A stretch of 64,000 bases of DNA, from positions 1 through 64,000 of the forward strand of contig CAZYVU010000010.1 of assembly GCA_964651435.1 (NCBI GenBank), in the 5' to 3' direction. The notes beneath the pieces were generated by a model. It searched no databases, was not told the origin of the DNA, and saw nothing but the letters and a program-made list of their open reading frames with translations. Every line of letters starts with the position of its first letter. The stretch's first letter is position 1. The translations under genes were made by a program, and so were the position numbers. Shown here piece by piece: positions 33,516 to 42,396 of the stretch. This DNA is from CAZYVU01 sp964651435. Lineage in GTDB: Bacteria > Desulfobacterota > Syntrophorhabdia > Syntrophorhabdales > CAYQXL01.

Positions 33516-34463
33516 CTATTTTGCCAACGGCCGGCCCGAGGGCTGCGAACCGTCCGACACGATCTTTCGGGGGGTGGCCCCGGGAAAGAGGTCGAGGTAC
33601 CAGAGATCGGATGTGGCCCTCGAATCGGCACCAGGCCTTTCGAAAATGATGGCCCTGCCGTGGCTCACGAAGGTGGGGTTCGACCCCTCGGTGATTCTGC
33701 GCTTTGTGCCCTTCTGAACGTTGACCAGATAGATTGTGCCCCGGGAGGATTCATAGTTGCCCGGACCGTAGCAGAGGATTGCGCTCCCATCCCGATCAAA
33801 ACGAGGGCGCCAATAGGGGGTGCTATCGGTGCCTTGGGGGAAATGAAAAACAGGCTTTCCGCCCGACTCTATGACCTCCAACCCTCCGGACAGGTCATTC
33901 GTGTGCTCGCTGTATGCCACCTGCCTGCCGTCAGGCGAAAAGGAAGGCCAGGCATATACGCGGCCCGTGTCTATCAACACGTCGGAGCTGCCCGCAAAAA
34001 CGGACGATGTGAGGCTCAGCAAATCGATGACGATAAGGGCCACATTGGCAAATGAAATGGAGTCGTCGCCGATCCAATATGTTTTCATGTTGGAAACGCC
34101 CGCAAAGATGAGACTCGTACCGTCGGGTGAAAAGGCGGGGTGGGCCCCTCCCCGTATGCCGCGCAGCGAAAATCGCTTGGCGGGGCCGCCTCTTGCGGGA
34201 ACGAGATAGATGCTTCCGAGATCCGGCGATTCGTCGGTGCCGGTAATATAGGCCACCCACTTTCCGTCGGGCGAAATGGCGGGGTGGGTATCCTGCCCCG
34301 AAAAGGTCAATTGCTTCTCCCAGCTCCCCTTCGCATTGGCGACCCATATGTTGCCCCGGCGGACAAAAGCGATAGCAGCCTCTTCGGCCGCCGCGGGGAT
34401 GGTCAAAAGGAGGGACGCGAAAATAACAAAGAATACCAACAAGCGGACTGGGGCACGACTCAT
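33516..34463 (-). CDS. Exported PD40/TolB-like beta-propeller protein
   Basis: 315 residues from ATG 34463, with GAGGT five bases before it. A signal peptide SRAPVRLLVFFVIFASLLLT with AAAEE cleavage region precedes PD40 blades: DTHPAISPDGKWVAYITGTD, GAHPAFSPDGTSLIFAG, YAWPSFSPDGRQVAYSEHT. These blades resemble TolB and oligopeptidase propellers. It is probably a periplasmic binding or scaffold protein; no catalytic domain is attached. The frame runs open to 34571, but the signal peptide fixes the start. Confidence 0.85.
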   Translation of the reverse strand: MSRAPVRLLVFFVIFASLLLTIPAAAEEAAIAFVRRGNIWVANAKGSWEKQLTFSGQDTHPAISPDGKWVAYITGTDESPDLGSIYLVPARGGPAKRFSLRGIRGGAHPAFSPDGTSLIFAGVSNMKTYWIGDDSISFANVALIVIDLLSLTSSVFAGSSDVLIDTGRVYAWPSFSPDGRQVAYSEHTNDLSGGLEVIESGGKPVFHFPQGTDSTPYWRPRFDRDGSAILCYGPGNYESSRGTIYLVNVQKGTKRRITEGSNPTFVSHGRAIIFERPGADSRATSDLWYLDLFPGATPRKIVSDGSQPSGRPLAK

Positions 34464-34542
34464 AGGTACCTCATTATACCACGGAGCGGACCGGGAAAGT
34501 CCATGCATACCTCGCCTATCTCCGGAGCTGTCCCTATATTCT

Positions 34543-34571
34543 TTGACAATCGGTTTTGCACCTGGTACCAT
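34543..34571 (+). promoter_or_regulatory. Sigma-70-like promoter for TPR lipoprotein
   Basis: TTGACA (34543-34548), 17-base spacer, TACCAT (34566-34571). The predicted transcription start falls on or next to ATG 34578, implying a leaderless or nearly leaderless mRNA. Inference from spacing only. Confidence 0.45.
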
Positions 34572-34577
34572 GCTTGT

Positions 34578-35093
34578 ATGTTACGGGTTACAGCGCTTAT
34601 GGCGGTTCTGGTGGGGACCCTTTTCCTCCCCGGTTGCTTCAACTACGTCTACGACATGAACCGGGAGGCCGACGAGGCCATCACCGCCGGCAATTACGGC
34701 CAAGCCCTCGGGGCCTACGACCGGGCCATCAACCTAAACCCCAGGGATGCCGAAGCCTATATGGGGCGAGGCTACGTGCACCAGCGTCTGGGCAACTATC
34801 ATGGGGCGATTGCGGACTTCTCGCGCGCTATCGAACTCATGCCGAACAACGCCACGCCCTTCTTCCTGCGGGGTATGGCCTACAGCATGAGCGGCGACAA
34901 CGAGCGGGCCGTGAAGGATTACTGGCAGTCCATAGCCCGCGACCCCGGCAACAGCGACGTCTACTTCAACCTTGCCGAGTCTTACAATGCCCTCGGCGAC
35001 AGGGGTAAAGCGCTTGAAAACTATCGCAAAGCGGCCAAGCTCGGCAACGCCGACGCCCAAAACGCATTGAAGCAGCAAGGGTTCGGCTGGTAA
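34578..35093 (+). CDS. TPR-repeat lipoprotein
   Basis: 171 residues. Begins MLRVTALMAVLVGTLFLPGC, a lipoprotein signal with lipobox LPGC, so it is anchored to the outer or inner membrane. Three to four TPR units follow (ALGAYDRAINLNPRDAEAYM, AIADFSRAIELMPNNATPFF, AVKDYWQSIARDPGNSDVYF, ALENYRKAAKLGNADAQNAL). It resembles NlpI/PilF-like scaffolds. It is the only plus-strand gene in the first 39 kb. A longer frame opening at 34140 is not used, since the lipobox defines the start. Confidence 0.86.
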   Translation: MLRVTALMAVLVGTLFLPGCFNYVYDMNREADEAITAGNYGQALGAYDRAINLNPRDAEAYMGRGYVHQRLGNYHGAIADFSRAIELMPNNATPFFLRGMAYSMSGDNERAVKDYWQSIARDPGNSDVYFNLAESYNALGDRGKALENYRKAAKLGNADAQNALKQQGFGW

Positions 35094-35136
35094 GATACCC
35101 GTCGTTCCAGGTGCAACCCGGGCAAACTCCCAGCAA

Positions 35137-35160
35137 ATTGACAATTGAAGATGTGACCCC
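35137..35160 (-). repeat. 24-bp repeat core, copy B5 (3' end of xdh large subunit)
   Basis: Perfect core two bases after the stop of the gene at 35163, again TAACCGGGGTCAC on the coding strand, the same junction as at 17254. The tail away from the gene is TTTGCTGGGAGTTTGCC, unlike types I to III. Confidence 0.92.
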
Positions 35161-35162
35161 GG

Positions 35163-37502
35163 TTAGCGGCGGAGGGCGGTAAAGAGACGCTCCGCCGTGA
35201 CGGGCAGCTCGTCGATGCGCACGCCGACGGCATCGTAAATCGCATTCAGTATTGCCGGAATGGTGGGCATGATGGCCCCTTCGCCCACCTCTTTGGCCCC
35301 GAAGGGGCCGTTGGGCTCGTCGCTCTCGATGATGATCGTCTTCACGTTGGGCATGTCGAGAGACGTCGGTATGCGATACTCGCCGAAGGTGGGGTTGGCC
35401 ACCCTCCCCGCTGCATCGAACTTCACCTCTTCAAAGAGGGCCTCACCGAGGCCCATGGACAGGGACCCCTGCATCTGCCCCTCCACGTTCGTCTTGTTGA
35501 TGGCAAAACCGCAGTCGTGGGCGTCCGTCATGGCATCGACCGTCACCTTTCCCGTGGCCGTATCGACGGTCACCTCTACCACCTGTGCCGAACACCCGTA
35601 TGCGGGCGATGTTCCCACTGCCGCTCCCTTGTACTTGCCGCCAAGCTCGCCGGGCTTGTAGGCGCCTGTGGCGGCGATTGTCCCGCGGGCGAGAAAGGCG
35701 ACCCGTGCCGCCTCGGAAAAGGTGAGCACCTCTTCGCCTGGAGGCAAGGTCCAGCCTCGGTGCTCCTGCGCGTACCGTTTTCTCAGCGGCGTAAAATCGA
35801 CGCCCGGCTCACGGAACAGGATGAGGCCGTCCTTAATGTCCATCTGGTCCACGGGGACCTTGAGGCTCTCCGAGAGCGCCTCAAGGATCCGGCCCTTCAC
35901 CGATTCGGCGGCCTGCTTGACGGCATGTCCCGTCATCAGGGTCTGGCGGGACGAATATGCGCCAAGGTCGACGCCGAAATCGGTGTCTCCCGAATGGACG
36001 CGCACATCCTCGTAACGAACGCCGAGTGCCTCTGCTGCGATCATGGCGAGGGTCGTATCGGACCCTTGTCCTATTTCCGCCGAGGCCGTATAAAGGTTGA
36101 CGGTGCCGCCGTCTTCCGAGACCTTGATCATGCACGTGGAATGGAAGGTGTCGGACCGGTAGATGGGGTAACCGGCGCCCGAAACGAAGAAGCCGCACGC
36201 CATGCCGATGCCTTTCCCCGGCGGCAGCTTGCCCTTCTTGGCCTTCCAGTCCGACCCGTCCCTAACGGCTTCGATGCACTCGCGCATGCCGAGGCTGCTC
36301 ATGTTGAAGTCGTTGCACGTAACGTCTCCCCTCTCGATGATGTTTTTCAGACGAAATTCTATAGGATCTATGCCCAAGTCGTTCGCTATGGTGTCGAGCT
36401 GCTGCTCCCATGCCGCCCTGGCCGCCACGCCGCCGTGGCCCCGCTGGGCTCCGCAGGCAGGCTTGTTCGTGTAGATGCGGAATCCGTCGTACTTCATGTT
36501 GGGCAGCTTGTACGGTGCCCCCAGCAAGGAGCCTGCATAGTAGATCGTGGCGATGCCGAAGCTCGAATAGGCGCCGCCCTCGAGATAGCAGGTATTGTGT
36601 AGGGCCACGAGCGTCCCGTCCTTTTTGACGCCCGTCGTCAGCTCATGGACAAACTGGTGGCGGGACCTGGAATGGAGGAAGACCTGTTCCCTGGTGAAGC
36701 ACATCTTGACGGGCCGCCCCGTTCGCATGGACAGCAGGCAGGCGCCGAGCTCCATTGTGTTGGCCGCAGCCTTGGGTCCGAACCCGCCGCCGACATAGGG
36801 CTTCACCACCCGCACCTTGCCGACGGGCAGCCCGAGAACCATGGCGATCGTTCTTTGCACATAGTGAGGCGTCTGGGTCGATGAGTGGAGGGTCAGGTTC
36901 CCGTTAAGGTCGTAAACGGCGACACATGCCTGTGGCTCAAGGAAGGCGGCATCCTGCCTCTTGTTGGTGAAACGGTCCGTCCGGATATAGTCACACTCTT
37001 TGAACGCCTCGTCGACGTCGCCGAAATGTTGGTGCACTTCGGCGCAGATGTTGCCGGGAAAATCGTCATGGACCAAAGGGGCGCCCTCGGCCATGGCCTC
37101 GGAAACGGTAAAAAGCGGTGGCAGCTCCTCATACTCGACGTCGATAAGGGATATGGCCTCCAGGGCCGTCTCCATGTCGACGGCGGCCACGGCGGCGATC
37201 TCGTCACCCACGTACCGCACCTTGTCGATGCAGAAGACCGTTTCGTCATACCGGGCGGGGCTGACGCCGAACCGGACCGGCCCCGCCTCTTTCGCCGTAA
37301 CCACATCCTTGACTCCCGGCAGCCTGCGGGCCCTGGATGTATCAATCTTCAGGATCCGTGCATGGGCTATTGGGCTCTGCAGGAGGGCGCCGAAAAGCAT
37401 GTTCGGCATGGAGAGGTCCGCGGCATAGCGCGCGTCACCCGTTACCTTCGACCTGGCATCCACCCTCGGAAGCCGCTTATTGATAACACGGTAGTCGTTC
37501 AT
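35163..37502 (-). CDS. Xanthine dehydrogenase-family molybdopterin subunit
   Basis: 779 residues from ATG 37502, with GAGGAGGGGG before it; a longer open frame overlaps the Fe-S gene. It binds Mo-molybdopterin cytosine dinucleotide. Motifs include YVGGGFGPKAAANTMELGAC, CGAQRGHGGVAARAAWEQQL, ASAEIGQGSDTTLAMIAAEA and the catalytic glutamate in FGAKEVGEGA near the end. Several blocks resemble 4-hydroxybenzoyl-CoA reductase alpha, but the FAD subunit lacks that enzyme's extra Fe-S insert. The true substrate, a purine, aldehyde or aromatic, is open. Operon order is FAD, 2Fe-2S, Mo subunit. Confidence 0.9.
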   Translation of the reverse strand: MNDYRVINKRLPRVDARSKVTGDARYAADLSMPNMLFGALLQSPIAHARILKIDTSRARRLPGVKDVVTAKEAGPVRFGVSPARYDETVFCIDKVRYVGDEIAAVAAVDMETALEAISLIDVEYEELPPLFTVSEAMAEGAPLVHDDFPGNICAEVHQHFGDVDEAFKECDYIRTDRFTNKRQDAAFLEPQACVAVYDLNGNLTLHSSTQTPHYVQRTIAMVLGLPVGKVRVVKPYVGGGFGPKAAANTMELGACLLSMRTGRPVKMCFTREQVFLHSRSRHQFVHELTTGVKKDGTLVALHNTCYLEGGAYSSFGIATIYYAGSLLGAPYKLPNMKYDGFRIYTNKPACGAQRGHGGVAARAAWEQQLDTIANDLGIDPIEFRLKNIIERGDVTCNDFNMSSLGMRECIEAVRDGSDWKAKKGKLPPGKGIGMACGFFVSGAGYPIYRSDTFHSTCMIKVSEDGGTVNLYTASAEIGQGSDTTLAMIAAEALGVRYEDVRVHSGDTDFGVDLGAYSSRQTLMTGHAVKQAAESVKGRILEALSESLKVPVDQMDIKDGLILFREPGVDFTPLRKRYAQEHRGWTLPPGEEVLTFSEAARVAFLARGTIAATGAYKPGELGGKYKGAAVGTSPAYGCSAQVVEVTVDTATGKVTVDAMTDAHDCGFAINKTNVEGQMQGSLSMGLGEALFEEVKFDAAGRVANPTFGEYRIPTSLDMPNVKTIIIESDEPNGPFGAKEVGEGAIMPTIPAILNAIYDAVGVRIDELPVTAERLFTALRR

Positions 37503-37515
37503 CGTCGCCCCCTCC

Positions 37516-37992
37516 TCACGTACTCTTCTTCGCAGACCGGGAGGCTGACTGAAGGGCCTCGACGATCTTCTGGTAACCCGTGCAGCGGCAAAGGTTTCCC
37601 GAAATGGCCTCCCGAATCTCCGCCTCCGACGGCTCGGAATTTTTGTCCAGAAGACTCTTGCCCACCAGCACCATGCCGGGCGTGCAGAAGCCGCATTGCA
37701 CGGCACCGTTCTCGATGAAGGCCTCCTGGACAGGGTGCAGGGTGGGCCCGTCGGCTATCCCTTCTATTGTGGTTACCGTCCGTCCATCGCACTGCACCGC
37801 CAAAACGAGGCAGGAATTGACGGGGTTGCCGTCGAGGAGAACAGTGCAGGTACCGCAGTCACCGACACCGCAACCCTCCTTTGTACCCAGCAGGCCCAGG
37901 TCTTCCCGAAGAAACTGCGTCAGGGTCCGGTTGGGGATAACGGCCGCTTCATAGTCCCTTTCGTTTACGGTGATCCGGATAAGCCGCTTCAT
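37516..37992 (-). CDS. 2Fe-2S subunit of xanthine dehydrogenase-family enzyme
   Basis: 158 residues from ATG 37992, which overlaps the FAD-subunit stop by 4 bases. The plant-type 2Fe-2S motif CGVGDCGTCTVLLDGNPVNSC is followed by the second cluster motif CGFCTPGM and CRCTGYQKIV. It passes electrons from the Mo centre to FAD. Length matches the separate small subunits of CoxS/HcrC type. Confidence 0.94.
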   Translation of the reverse strand: MKRLIRITVNERDYEAAVIPNRTLTQFLREDLGLLGTKEGCGVGDCGTCTVLLDGNPVNSCLVLAVQCDGRTVTTIEGIADGPTLHPVQEAFIENGAVQCGFCTPGMVLVGKSLLDKNSEPSEAEIREAISGNLCRCTGYQKIVEALQSASRSAKKST

Positions 37993-38888
37993 CGGCCGGT
38001 CCTCCCTCTGTTCAGCCGTCCATGATCGAGCGCCTTTGCAAGCGTTCTCCGCGTCAGCACCTCCACCATGGCGCACCGGTACTCGGCGCTGCCCCGGCCA
38101 TCGGTTATGGGGGCGCACTCGGTGGCCGCCTGTGCGGCCGCCTTATCGAAGAGCCCTTCGCCGGGCGCCTCCCCCAGAAGCATCGCCTCCGCCCTCGATG
38201 CGCGAACAGCCGTGGGCGCCACGGAGCTGAGGACGATCTTCGCCCCGCAAATTTTTCCGCCGGGGCTTTCAAGCGTTATGAGGGAGGCAACGGCGACAAT
38301 GGCGATCTCCAGGGCGTTGCGGTGGCCGAGCTTCATGTACTCACCCCCCGTAAACGGCGGTGGTTCGTCAACGAGTATGGCCTCAATCAGCTCGTCGGCA
38401 TCGAGAACCGTTTGGCCGGGGCCGACAAAGAACCGGTCCAGCGAAACCTCGCGGGTCCCGCGGAGGCTCGTTACCTTCGCCCGCGCACCGTAGGCGAGCA
38501 GGGCCGGTGGCAGGTCGGCCGCGGGCCTTGCCGTAGCCAGGTTGCCGCCTATGGTGGCACGATTGCGAATGAGAGGCGATCCGAGGCAGGACGCCGCCCG
38601 GGCAAGGGCCGGAAGAACGGACCCGATGGCGGGAGACTCTTTCAGCTCTGCGGCCGTCACGAGAGGGCCGATGGAAAGGCCACGTCCCGTGCGTCTGACC
38701 CCGGCCAAATCCGGCACCCTGCCAAGGCTCACGAGGGCCCGGGGTTTTTCAACGCCCTGCTTCATCTTTACGAGAATGTCCGTGCCGCCGGCGATGATCT
38801 TGCCGTCTGCCTTTAGCCCAGCCAAACAATCGAGGGCATGAGCAAGGTCGGGCGGCTCGTAATACTCAAATCCGGGTAAGAGCAGCAT
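37989..38888 (-). CDS. FAD-binding subunit of xanthine dehydrogenase-family enzyme
   Basis: 299 residues. FAD motifs IAGGTDILVKMKQG near residue 35 and NRATIGGNLATARPAADLPP near residue 110 are intact. No cysteine-rich insertion of the kind carried by 4-hydroxybenzoyl-CoA reductase beta is present. It starts the three-gene operon. AGGAGG stands shortly before the start (38888). Confidence 0.92.
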   Translation of the reverse strand: MLLLPGFEYYEPPDLAHALDCLAGLKADGKIIAGGTDILVKMKQGVEKPRALVSLGRVPDLAGVRRTGRGLSIGPLVTAAELKESPAIGSVLPALARAASCLGSPLIRNRATIGGNLATARPAADLPPALLAYGARAKVTSLRGTREVSLDRFFVGPGQTVLDADELIEAILVDEPPPFTGGEYMKLGHRNALEIAIVAVASLITLESPGGKICGAKIVLSSVAPTAVRASRAEAMLLGEAPGEGLFDKAAAQAATECAPITDGRGSAEYRCAMVEVLTRRTLAKALDHGRLNRGRTGR

Positions 38889-39053
38889 GAAATATTCCTC
38901 CTACGCTAAGCATGCAAAGCATTTTCGCACATCAATCATGGCCGGCGCAAGCGCCTCTGCGGTACACGCGAAGGGTCCCCTTTTTTTTACATATCCGACG
39001 GGAGACTCTTGCGCGTAAGGGCCCCGATGAAGATGGGGGCCAAACATCCCGCG

Positions 39054-39083
39054 TTGACAAGGGCCCACGCTCTCCGGTACTAT
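39054..39083 (+). promoter_or_regulatory. Sigma-70-like promoter for SYLF gene
   Basis: TTGACA (39054-39059), 18-base spacer, TACTAT (39078-39083). Predicted start about 45 bases before the gene at 39136. The remainder of 38889-39135 shows nothing else. Confidence 0.6.
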
Positions 39084-39135
39084 TTGCCAGGTTTGATTGC
39101 CGCTGTCATACCTCACACCTTAATAAGGAGGGGCC

Positions 39136-39885
39136 ATGGACCGCAACGATTTTCAGAGGAAAAAGGGGCTTAAAGGAGCGTACGTCGCTTTCTTGCTGGT
39201 TTGCCTCTTCGTCTTTGCGCTCTGCCCGGGCACGGCACGGGCCGCCAGCGCAGAGCTCGACGCCCGCCACCTCGTCGACAAGGCAAGGTTTACCTTTGAG
39301 AGCTTCATGCAGGCGCGAGAGATGGAGGCCTTCAGGAACCTTCTTAAGAATGCCCGCGCCCTTTATATTGCGCCCCAGGTTCTGCGCGGCGCCTTCATCT
39401 TCGGTGCCTCCGGAGGGAGCGGCGTCCTCATAGCCCGGGAGGGCATGGAGAACAAATGGGTCGGACCGGCCTTTTATACCATCGGGGACGTAAGCTTCGG
39501 GCTCCAGATCGGAGGCGACGCTTCGGAGATCATCCTTCTCATCATGTCCCAGCGCGGGATAACGGCCATGCTCGGAACAAGCCTGAAGCTGGGCGCAGAC
39601 TTGAGCGTGGCCTTGGGCCCCGTTGGAATGGGCGCCAAGGCCTCGACGGCAAACCTGAGCGCCGATATCATAGCGTTCTCTCGCTCGAAGGGCCTTTACG
39701 GAGGCATTTCGGTCGACGGCGCCATCGTGGCCGTTCGGGAGAGTCTGAACTCAGCCTACTACAAGAAGCCGACGACACCTTCCGACATCTTTGTGATGCA
39801 GGAGGTCACCAACCCGCACGCCGACGACCTTCTCAACGTCGTGGCGCGGGGAGCCGCATTGGAGCCCCCAACCCCTCAGCCGTAG
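39136..39885 (+). CDS. SYLF (Ysc84) lipid-binding domain protein, exported
   Basis: 249 residues. Signal sequence to about residue 37 (FLLVCLFVFALCPGTARAAS). The SYLF domain follows: ALYIAPQVLRGAFIFGASGG, GPAFYTIGDVSFGLQIGGDA, SVALGPVGMGAKASTANLSA, SRSKGLYGGISVDGAIVAVR. Bacterial members are periplasmic, probably lipid-binding, function not settled. AAGGAGG lies just before the ATG. The radical SAM gene follows after 3 bases and may be co-transcribed. Confidence 0.9.
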   Translation: MDRNDFQRKKGLKGAYVAFLLVCLFVFALCPGTARAASAELDARHLVDKARFTFESFMQAREMEAFRNLLKNARALYIAPQVLRGAFIFGASGGSGVLIAREGMENKWVGPAFYTIGDVSFGLQIGGDASEIILLIMSQRGITAMLGTSLKLGADLSVALGPVGMGAKASTANLSADIIAFSRSKGLYGGISVDGAIVAVRESLNSAYYKKPTTPSDIFVMQEVTNPHADDLLNVVARGAALEPPTPQP

Positions 39886-39888
39886 AGG

Positions 39889-41172
39889 ATGACTGTGCCC
39901 CTTGTCGGATGCACCTCCATCGAGCCCTTTGAGGTCTGCTCTATCCGGCCTCCCACGGAGAACTACAGCCTCACCTTCAGACTTACCCGGAACTGCGGCT
40001 GGAATCGCTGCAAGTTCTGCCCCGTCTACAAGTTGGGGGCCAGGTTCAGCAGGAGAAGCATCGATGAGGTAAAGGGCGATATAGACCGGGCCCGCCGCAT
40101 CGATGATCTCCTCGCGGACTTGGGGGTCGACAGCCCATCGCGACGGCACGACCTCTACGGAAAGGTCGGAGCGCTCATCGAAAAGCTGGGTGCCGGGAAA
40201 GGGAATCGGGAGGCCCACGCCACACCTGGCGACAACGATGATGATGAACGGATGGCCTGGTTCGCCTCGTGGTTCAAGGAGAAGCCTTCCCTGGAAGACA
40301 GCATTTACCACGTACTTACGTGGCGGCTTTACGGCGGAGGCACGGCCTTCCTTGGCGATGCCGATTCGCTTCTGCTGCGGCCCGACTTTTTCTCCGACGT
40401 CATGGGGTACGTCAGGGAACGGTTTCCCGCCATAGGACGGTTTACCGTATACGGCCGTACGCGGTCGGCAGTGCGGAAACCCTTCGACGACCTTCGTGCA
40501 TTCGCCCGTGCGGGCCTTCACCGCATCCATTTCGGCATCGAGAGCGGGAGTGACAGGGTACTCACGTTCATGAGTAAAGGCGAAACGGCAGGGGACCACG
40601 TGGAGGGTTGCCGAAAAGCGAGAGAAGCGGGCATCTCCCCGTCCGTTTACGTTATGCCCGGACTCGGAGGGACAGCATGGTCGGAGGAACATGCCTACGA
40701 GACGGCACGGGTCATCACGGAGGCAAAGCCCGACTACGTGCGACTCCGCACCCTGGAGATCTTTCCGGGGACGCCTCTTGCCGAGGCCGTGGCCGCCGGA
40801 GGGTTTACGGAGGCGACAGAGGAGCAGGTGGTCAGGGAGATCAGGATCATTGTCGCACATGCCGACGGCCCCATGACGCTGGTGAGTGACAGCGCGTCAA
40901 ACCTCCTCGACGTGGGCGGCAGACTTCCTCAGGACAGGGAAAAGACGCTTTCAGTGATCGATGGCTACCTGGCCATGAGCGGGCGCGAGAAGCTCGAGTT
41001 CAGCCTCCTGTCACGCCTTCAGTCCTTCCTCGGCCAGTACGGCAACCTGTCGCCTGACATTGCGAGGATCGTCGCGCCCTACCTCGGAGAGGATAGCATC
41101 AACACATCGCGTATGTCCGAGGAACTTCTTCACGGAACGATCAGGCTGATCCGTTCGAAGCTTATGCCTTAG
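39889..41172 (+). CDS. Radical SAM protein
   Basis: 427 residues. The cluster motif is CGWNRCKFC (residues about 36-44), a CX4CX2C variant seen in B12-independent Elp3-like radical SAM families. IHFGIESGSDRVLTFMSKGE and VYVMPGLGGTAW are the typical barrel blocks. A roughly 60-residue inserted segment after the cluster (residues 65-130) is charged. Substrate unknown. It ends overlapping the transporter gene on the other strand by 4 bases. Confidence 0.85.
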   Translation: MTVPLVGCTSIEPFEVCSIRPPTENYSLTFRLTRNCGWNRCKFCPVYKLGARFSRRSIDEVKGDIDRARRIDDLLADLGVDSPSRRHDLYGKVGALIEKLGAGKGNREAHATPGDNDDDERMAWFASWFKEKPSLEDSIYHVLTWRLYGGGTAFLGDADSLLLRPDFFSDVMGYVRERFPAIGRFTVYGRTRSAVRKPFDDLRAFARAGLHRIHFGIESGSDRVLTFMSKGETAGDHVEGCRKAREAGISPSVYVMPGLGGTAWSEEHAYETARVITEAKPDYVRLRTLEIFPGTPLAEAVAAGGFTEATEEQVVREIRIIVAHADGPMTLVSDSASNLLDVGGRLPQDREKTLSVIDGYLAMSGREKLEFSLLSRLQSFLGQYGNLSPDIARIVAPYLGEDSINTSRMSEELLHGTIRLIRSKLMP

Positions 41173-42098
41173 GCCGCCGACCGTCCCGGGCCCCAGCCCT
41201 TCTTCGCTTCGAGCCATACGACATAGAGGATTGCCACCACCGACGTCACTGTTGCGGGAACGACTGCCGTCTCGTTGAAAAAAAAGAGCGCCAGGCCCCC
41301 TGCGAGCCCGAAGTTCTTGAAGGTCCCGAGGAGAAGGAGGCTCGTGGACCGTGGACCGGGAACCCCCATGGTTCGGGCCACCACCTTGATGATCGATCCG
41401 AGCACAAAGGTGCTCAGAACGGCGATTGCGGTAACCGGAAGGAGCCCCAGGGGATCGGACAAAAAGAGCCCCCTGTTGAGCCCAACCATGGTGTAGGTGA
41501 GGATGAAAAAGCTCCAGTTCGTAAGGGGTCCTTTGAGGAACTCGATCCTGGCTGCCGCACCGGTTCGAATAAGAATACGCGACAGGATCAGGGGGCCGGC
41601 GATGAGCTCCAGCAGGGTGATGATGAGCTTCCAGGGACTGACAAATCCGGCACCGAGAAGGGCCACGACGATGAGGGGCTGGATGGCAAGGGCACCGACG
41701 TAGCCACCGACGGTGCCTATAAGCGCGTACTCGTTGTCTCCCCCAAGGAAGAAGGAGAAGGGGATGACGGCCACTGCCGGCGGAACGGCGGCCAGAACGA
41801 CGAACCCCGTCCAGAGGTCCGTATCGTCAATGAGAAACCGGGCCAGGAGAAGGAGCACCGTCGCATGAAGGGCATAGCTCATGAGGATGCCGGCCAAGGC
41901 CGGCTTGAGGATGTGCCTCGTCGATCGCAGCGATGCACCGGTCACGCCGAGCGTCGATATGGTCATGATGATCGCAAGCGCGGGCAGCGTGGCCCCACTC
42001 GTCCACCGGGCGGCCCCGTCCCAGACAAGGCCGAGCACGATGCCCAGCAGCATGACGGCGTTTCGGTTCTTCACAATGGTAAGAAAGGAAATTTTCAT
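41169..42098 (-). CDS. Bile acid:sodium symporter (BASS) family transporter
   Basis: 309 residues, nine to ten membrane segments. SGATLPALAIIMTISTLGVT and VLAAVPPAVAVIPFSFFLGGD are the family's conserved helix and crossover loop; FKNFGLAGGLALFFF is the second one. Relatives move bile acids, pyruvate or other organic anions with sodium. Convergent with the radical SAM gene, so probably a separate transcript. Confidence 0.8.
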   Translation of the reverse strand: MKISFLTIVKNRNAVMLLGIVLGLVWDGAARWTSGATLPALAIIMTISTLGVTGASLRSTRHILKPALAGILMSYALHATVLLLLARFLIDDTDLWTGFVVLAAVPPAVAVIPFSFFLGGDNEYALIGTVGGYVGALAIQPLIVVALLGAGFVSPWKLIITLLELIAGPLILSRILIRTGAAARIEFLKGPLTNWSFFILTYTMVGLNRGLFLSDPLGLLPVTAIAVLSTFVLGSIIKVVARTMGVPGPRSTSLLLLGTFKNFGLAGGLALFFFNETAVVPATVTSVVAILYVVWLEAKKGWGPGRSAA

Positions 42099-42230
42099 GT
42101 TGCCCCTTCACCTTCAACGCGTTATCAAAAAAAGTTAGGCAGCGGTGAGAACCGGAAACAAGTATGCCACAGGAGGCCGGCCCTGACAAGAAGCGCCGCG
42201 CAAGAGATAGGATGGTGGAGTGACGGCCCG

Positions 42231-42259
42231 TTGACAGATTAGAGGGTCGCTGCTACAAT
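42231..42259 (+). promoter_or_regulatory. Strong sigma-70-like promoter for the giant repeat protein
   Basis: TTGACA (42231-42236), exactly 17 bases, TACAAT (42254-42259). This is the best-matching promoter in the window. It gives a leader of about 140 bases. Confidence 0.72.
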
Positions 42260-42282
42260 TCAAAAAAGGGAGTGGTGGTAAA

Positions 42283-42396
42283 ATGGGCGGGGTAGATATC
42301 GAGGCACGGTCATTTCAGACTATTGAGGGGACATGGACCCTCATCTGCCGGGTTGTCTCTCACAACATAAGTACATCGAATCATTGCGCGAATTAG
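42283..42396 (+). CDS. Possible 37-codon leader ORF
   Basis: Starts ATGGGCGGGGTAG after a purine-rich GGGAGTGGTGG and ends in TAG, which overlaps the AGGAGG of the giant gene. Peptide MGGVDIEARSFQTIEG and on, ending NHCAN. The stop/ribosome-site overlap would allow translational coupling. No known family; may be chance. Confidence 0.3.
   Translation: MGGVDIEARSFQTIEGTWTLICRVVSHNISTSNHCAN

Noticed and set aside
35163..37706. Extended start of the molybdenum subunit at 37706
   Set aside because: The extra 68 residues are arginine-rich, overlap the 2Fe-2S gene and lack family similarity; ATG 37502 has a strong ribosome binding site.
37989..38888. HcrB (4-hydroxybenzoyl-CoA reductase beta)
   Set aside because: The cysteine-rich Fe-S insertion that defines HcrB is absent.
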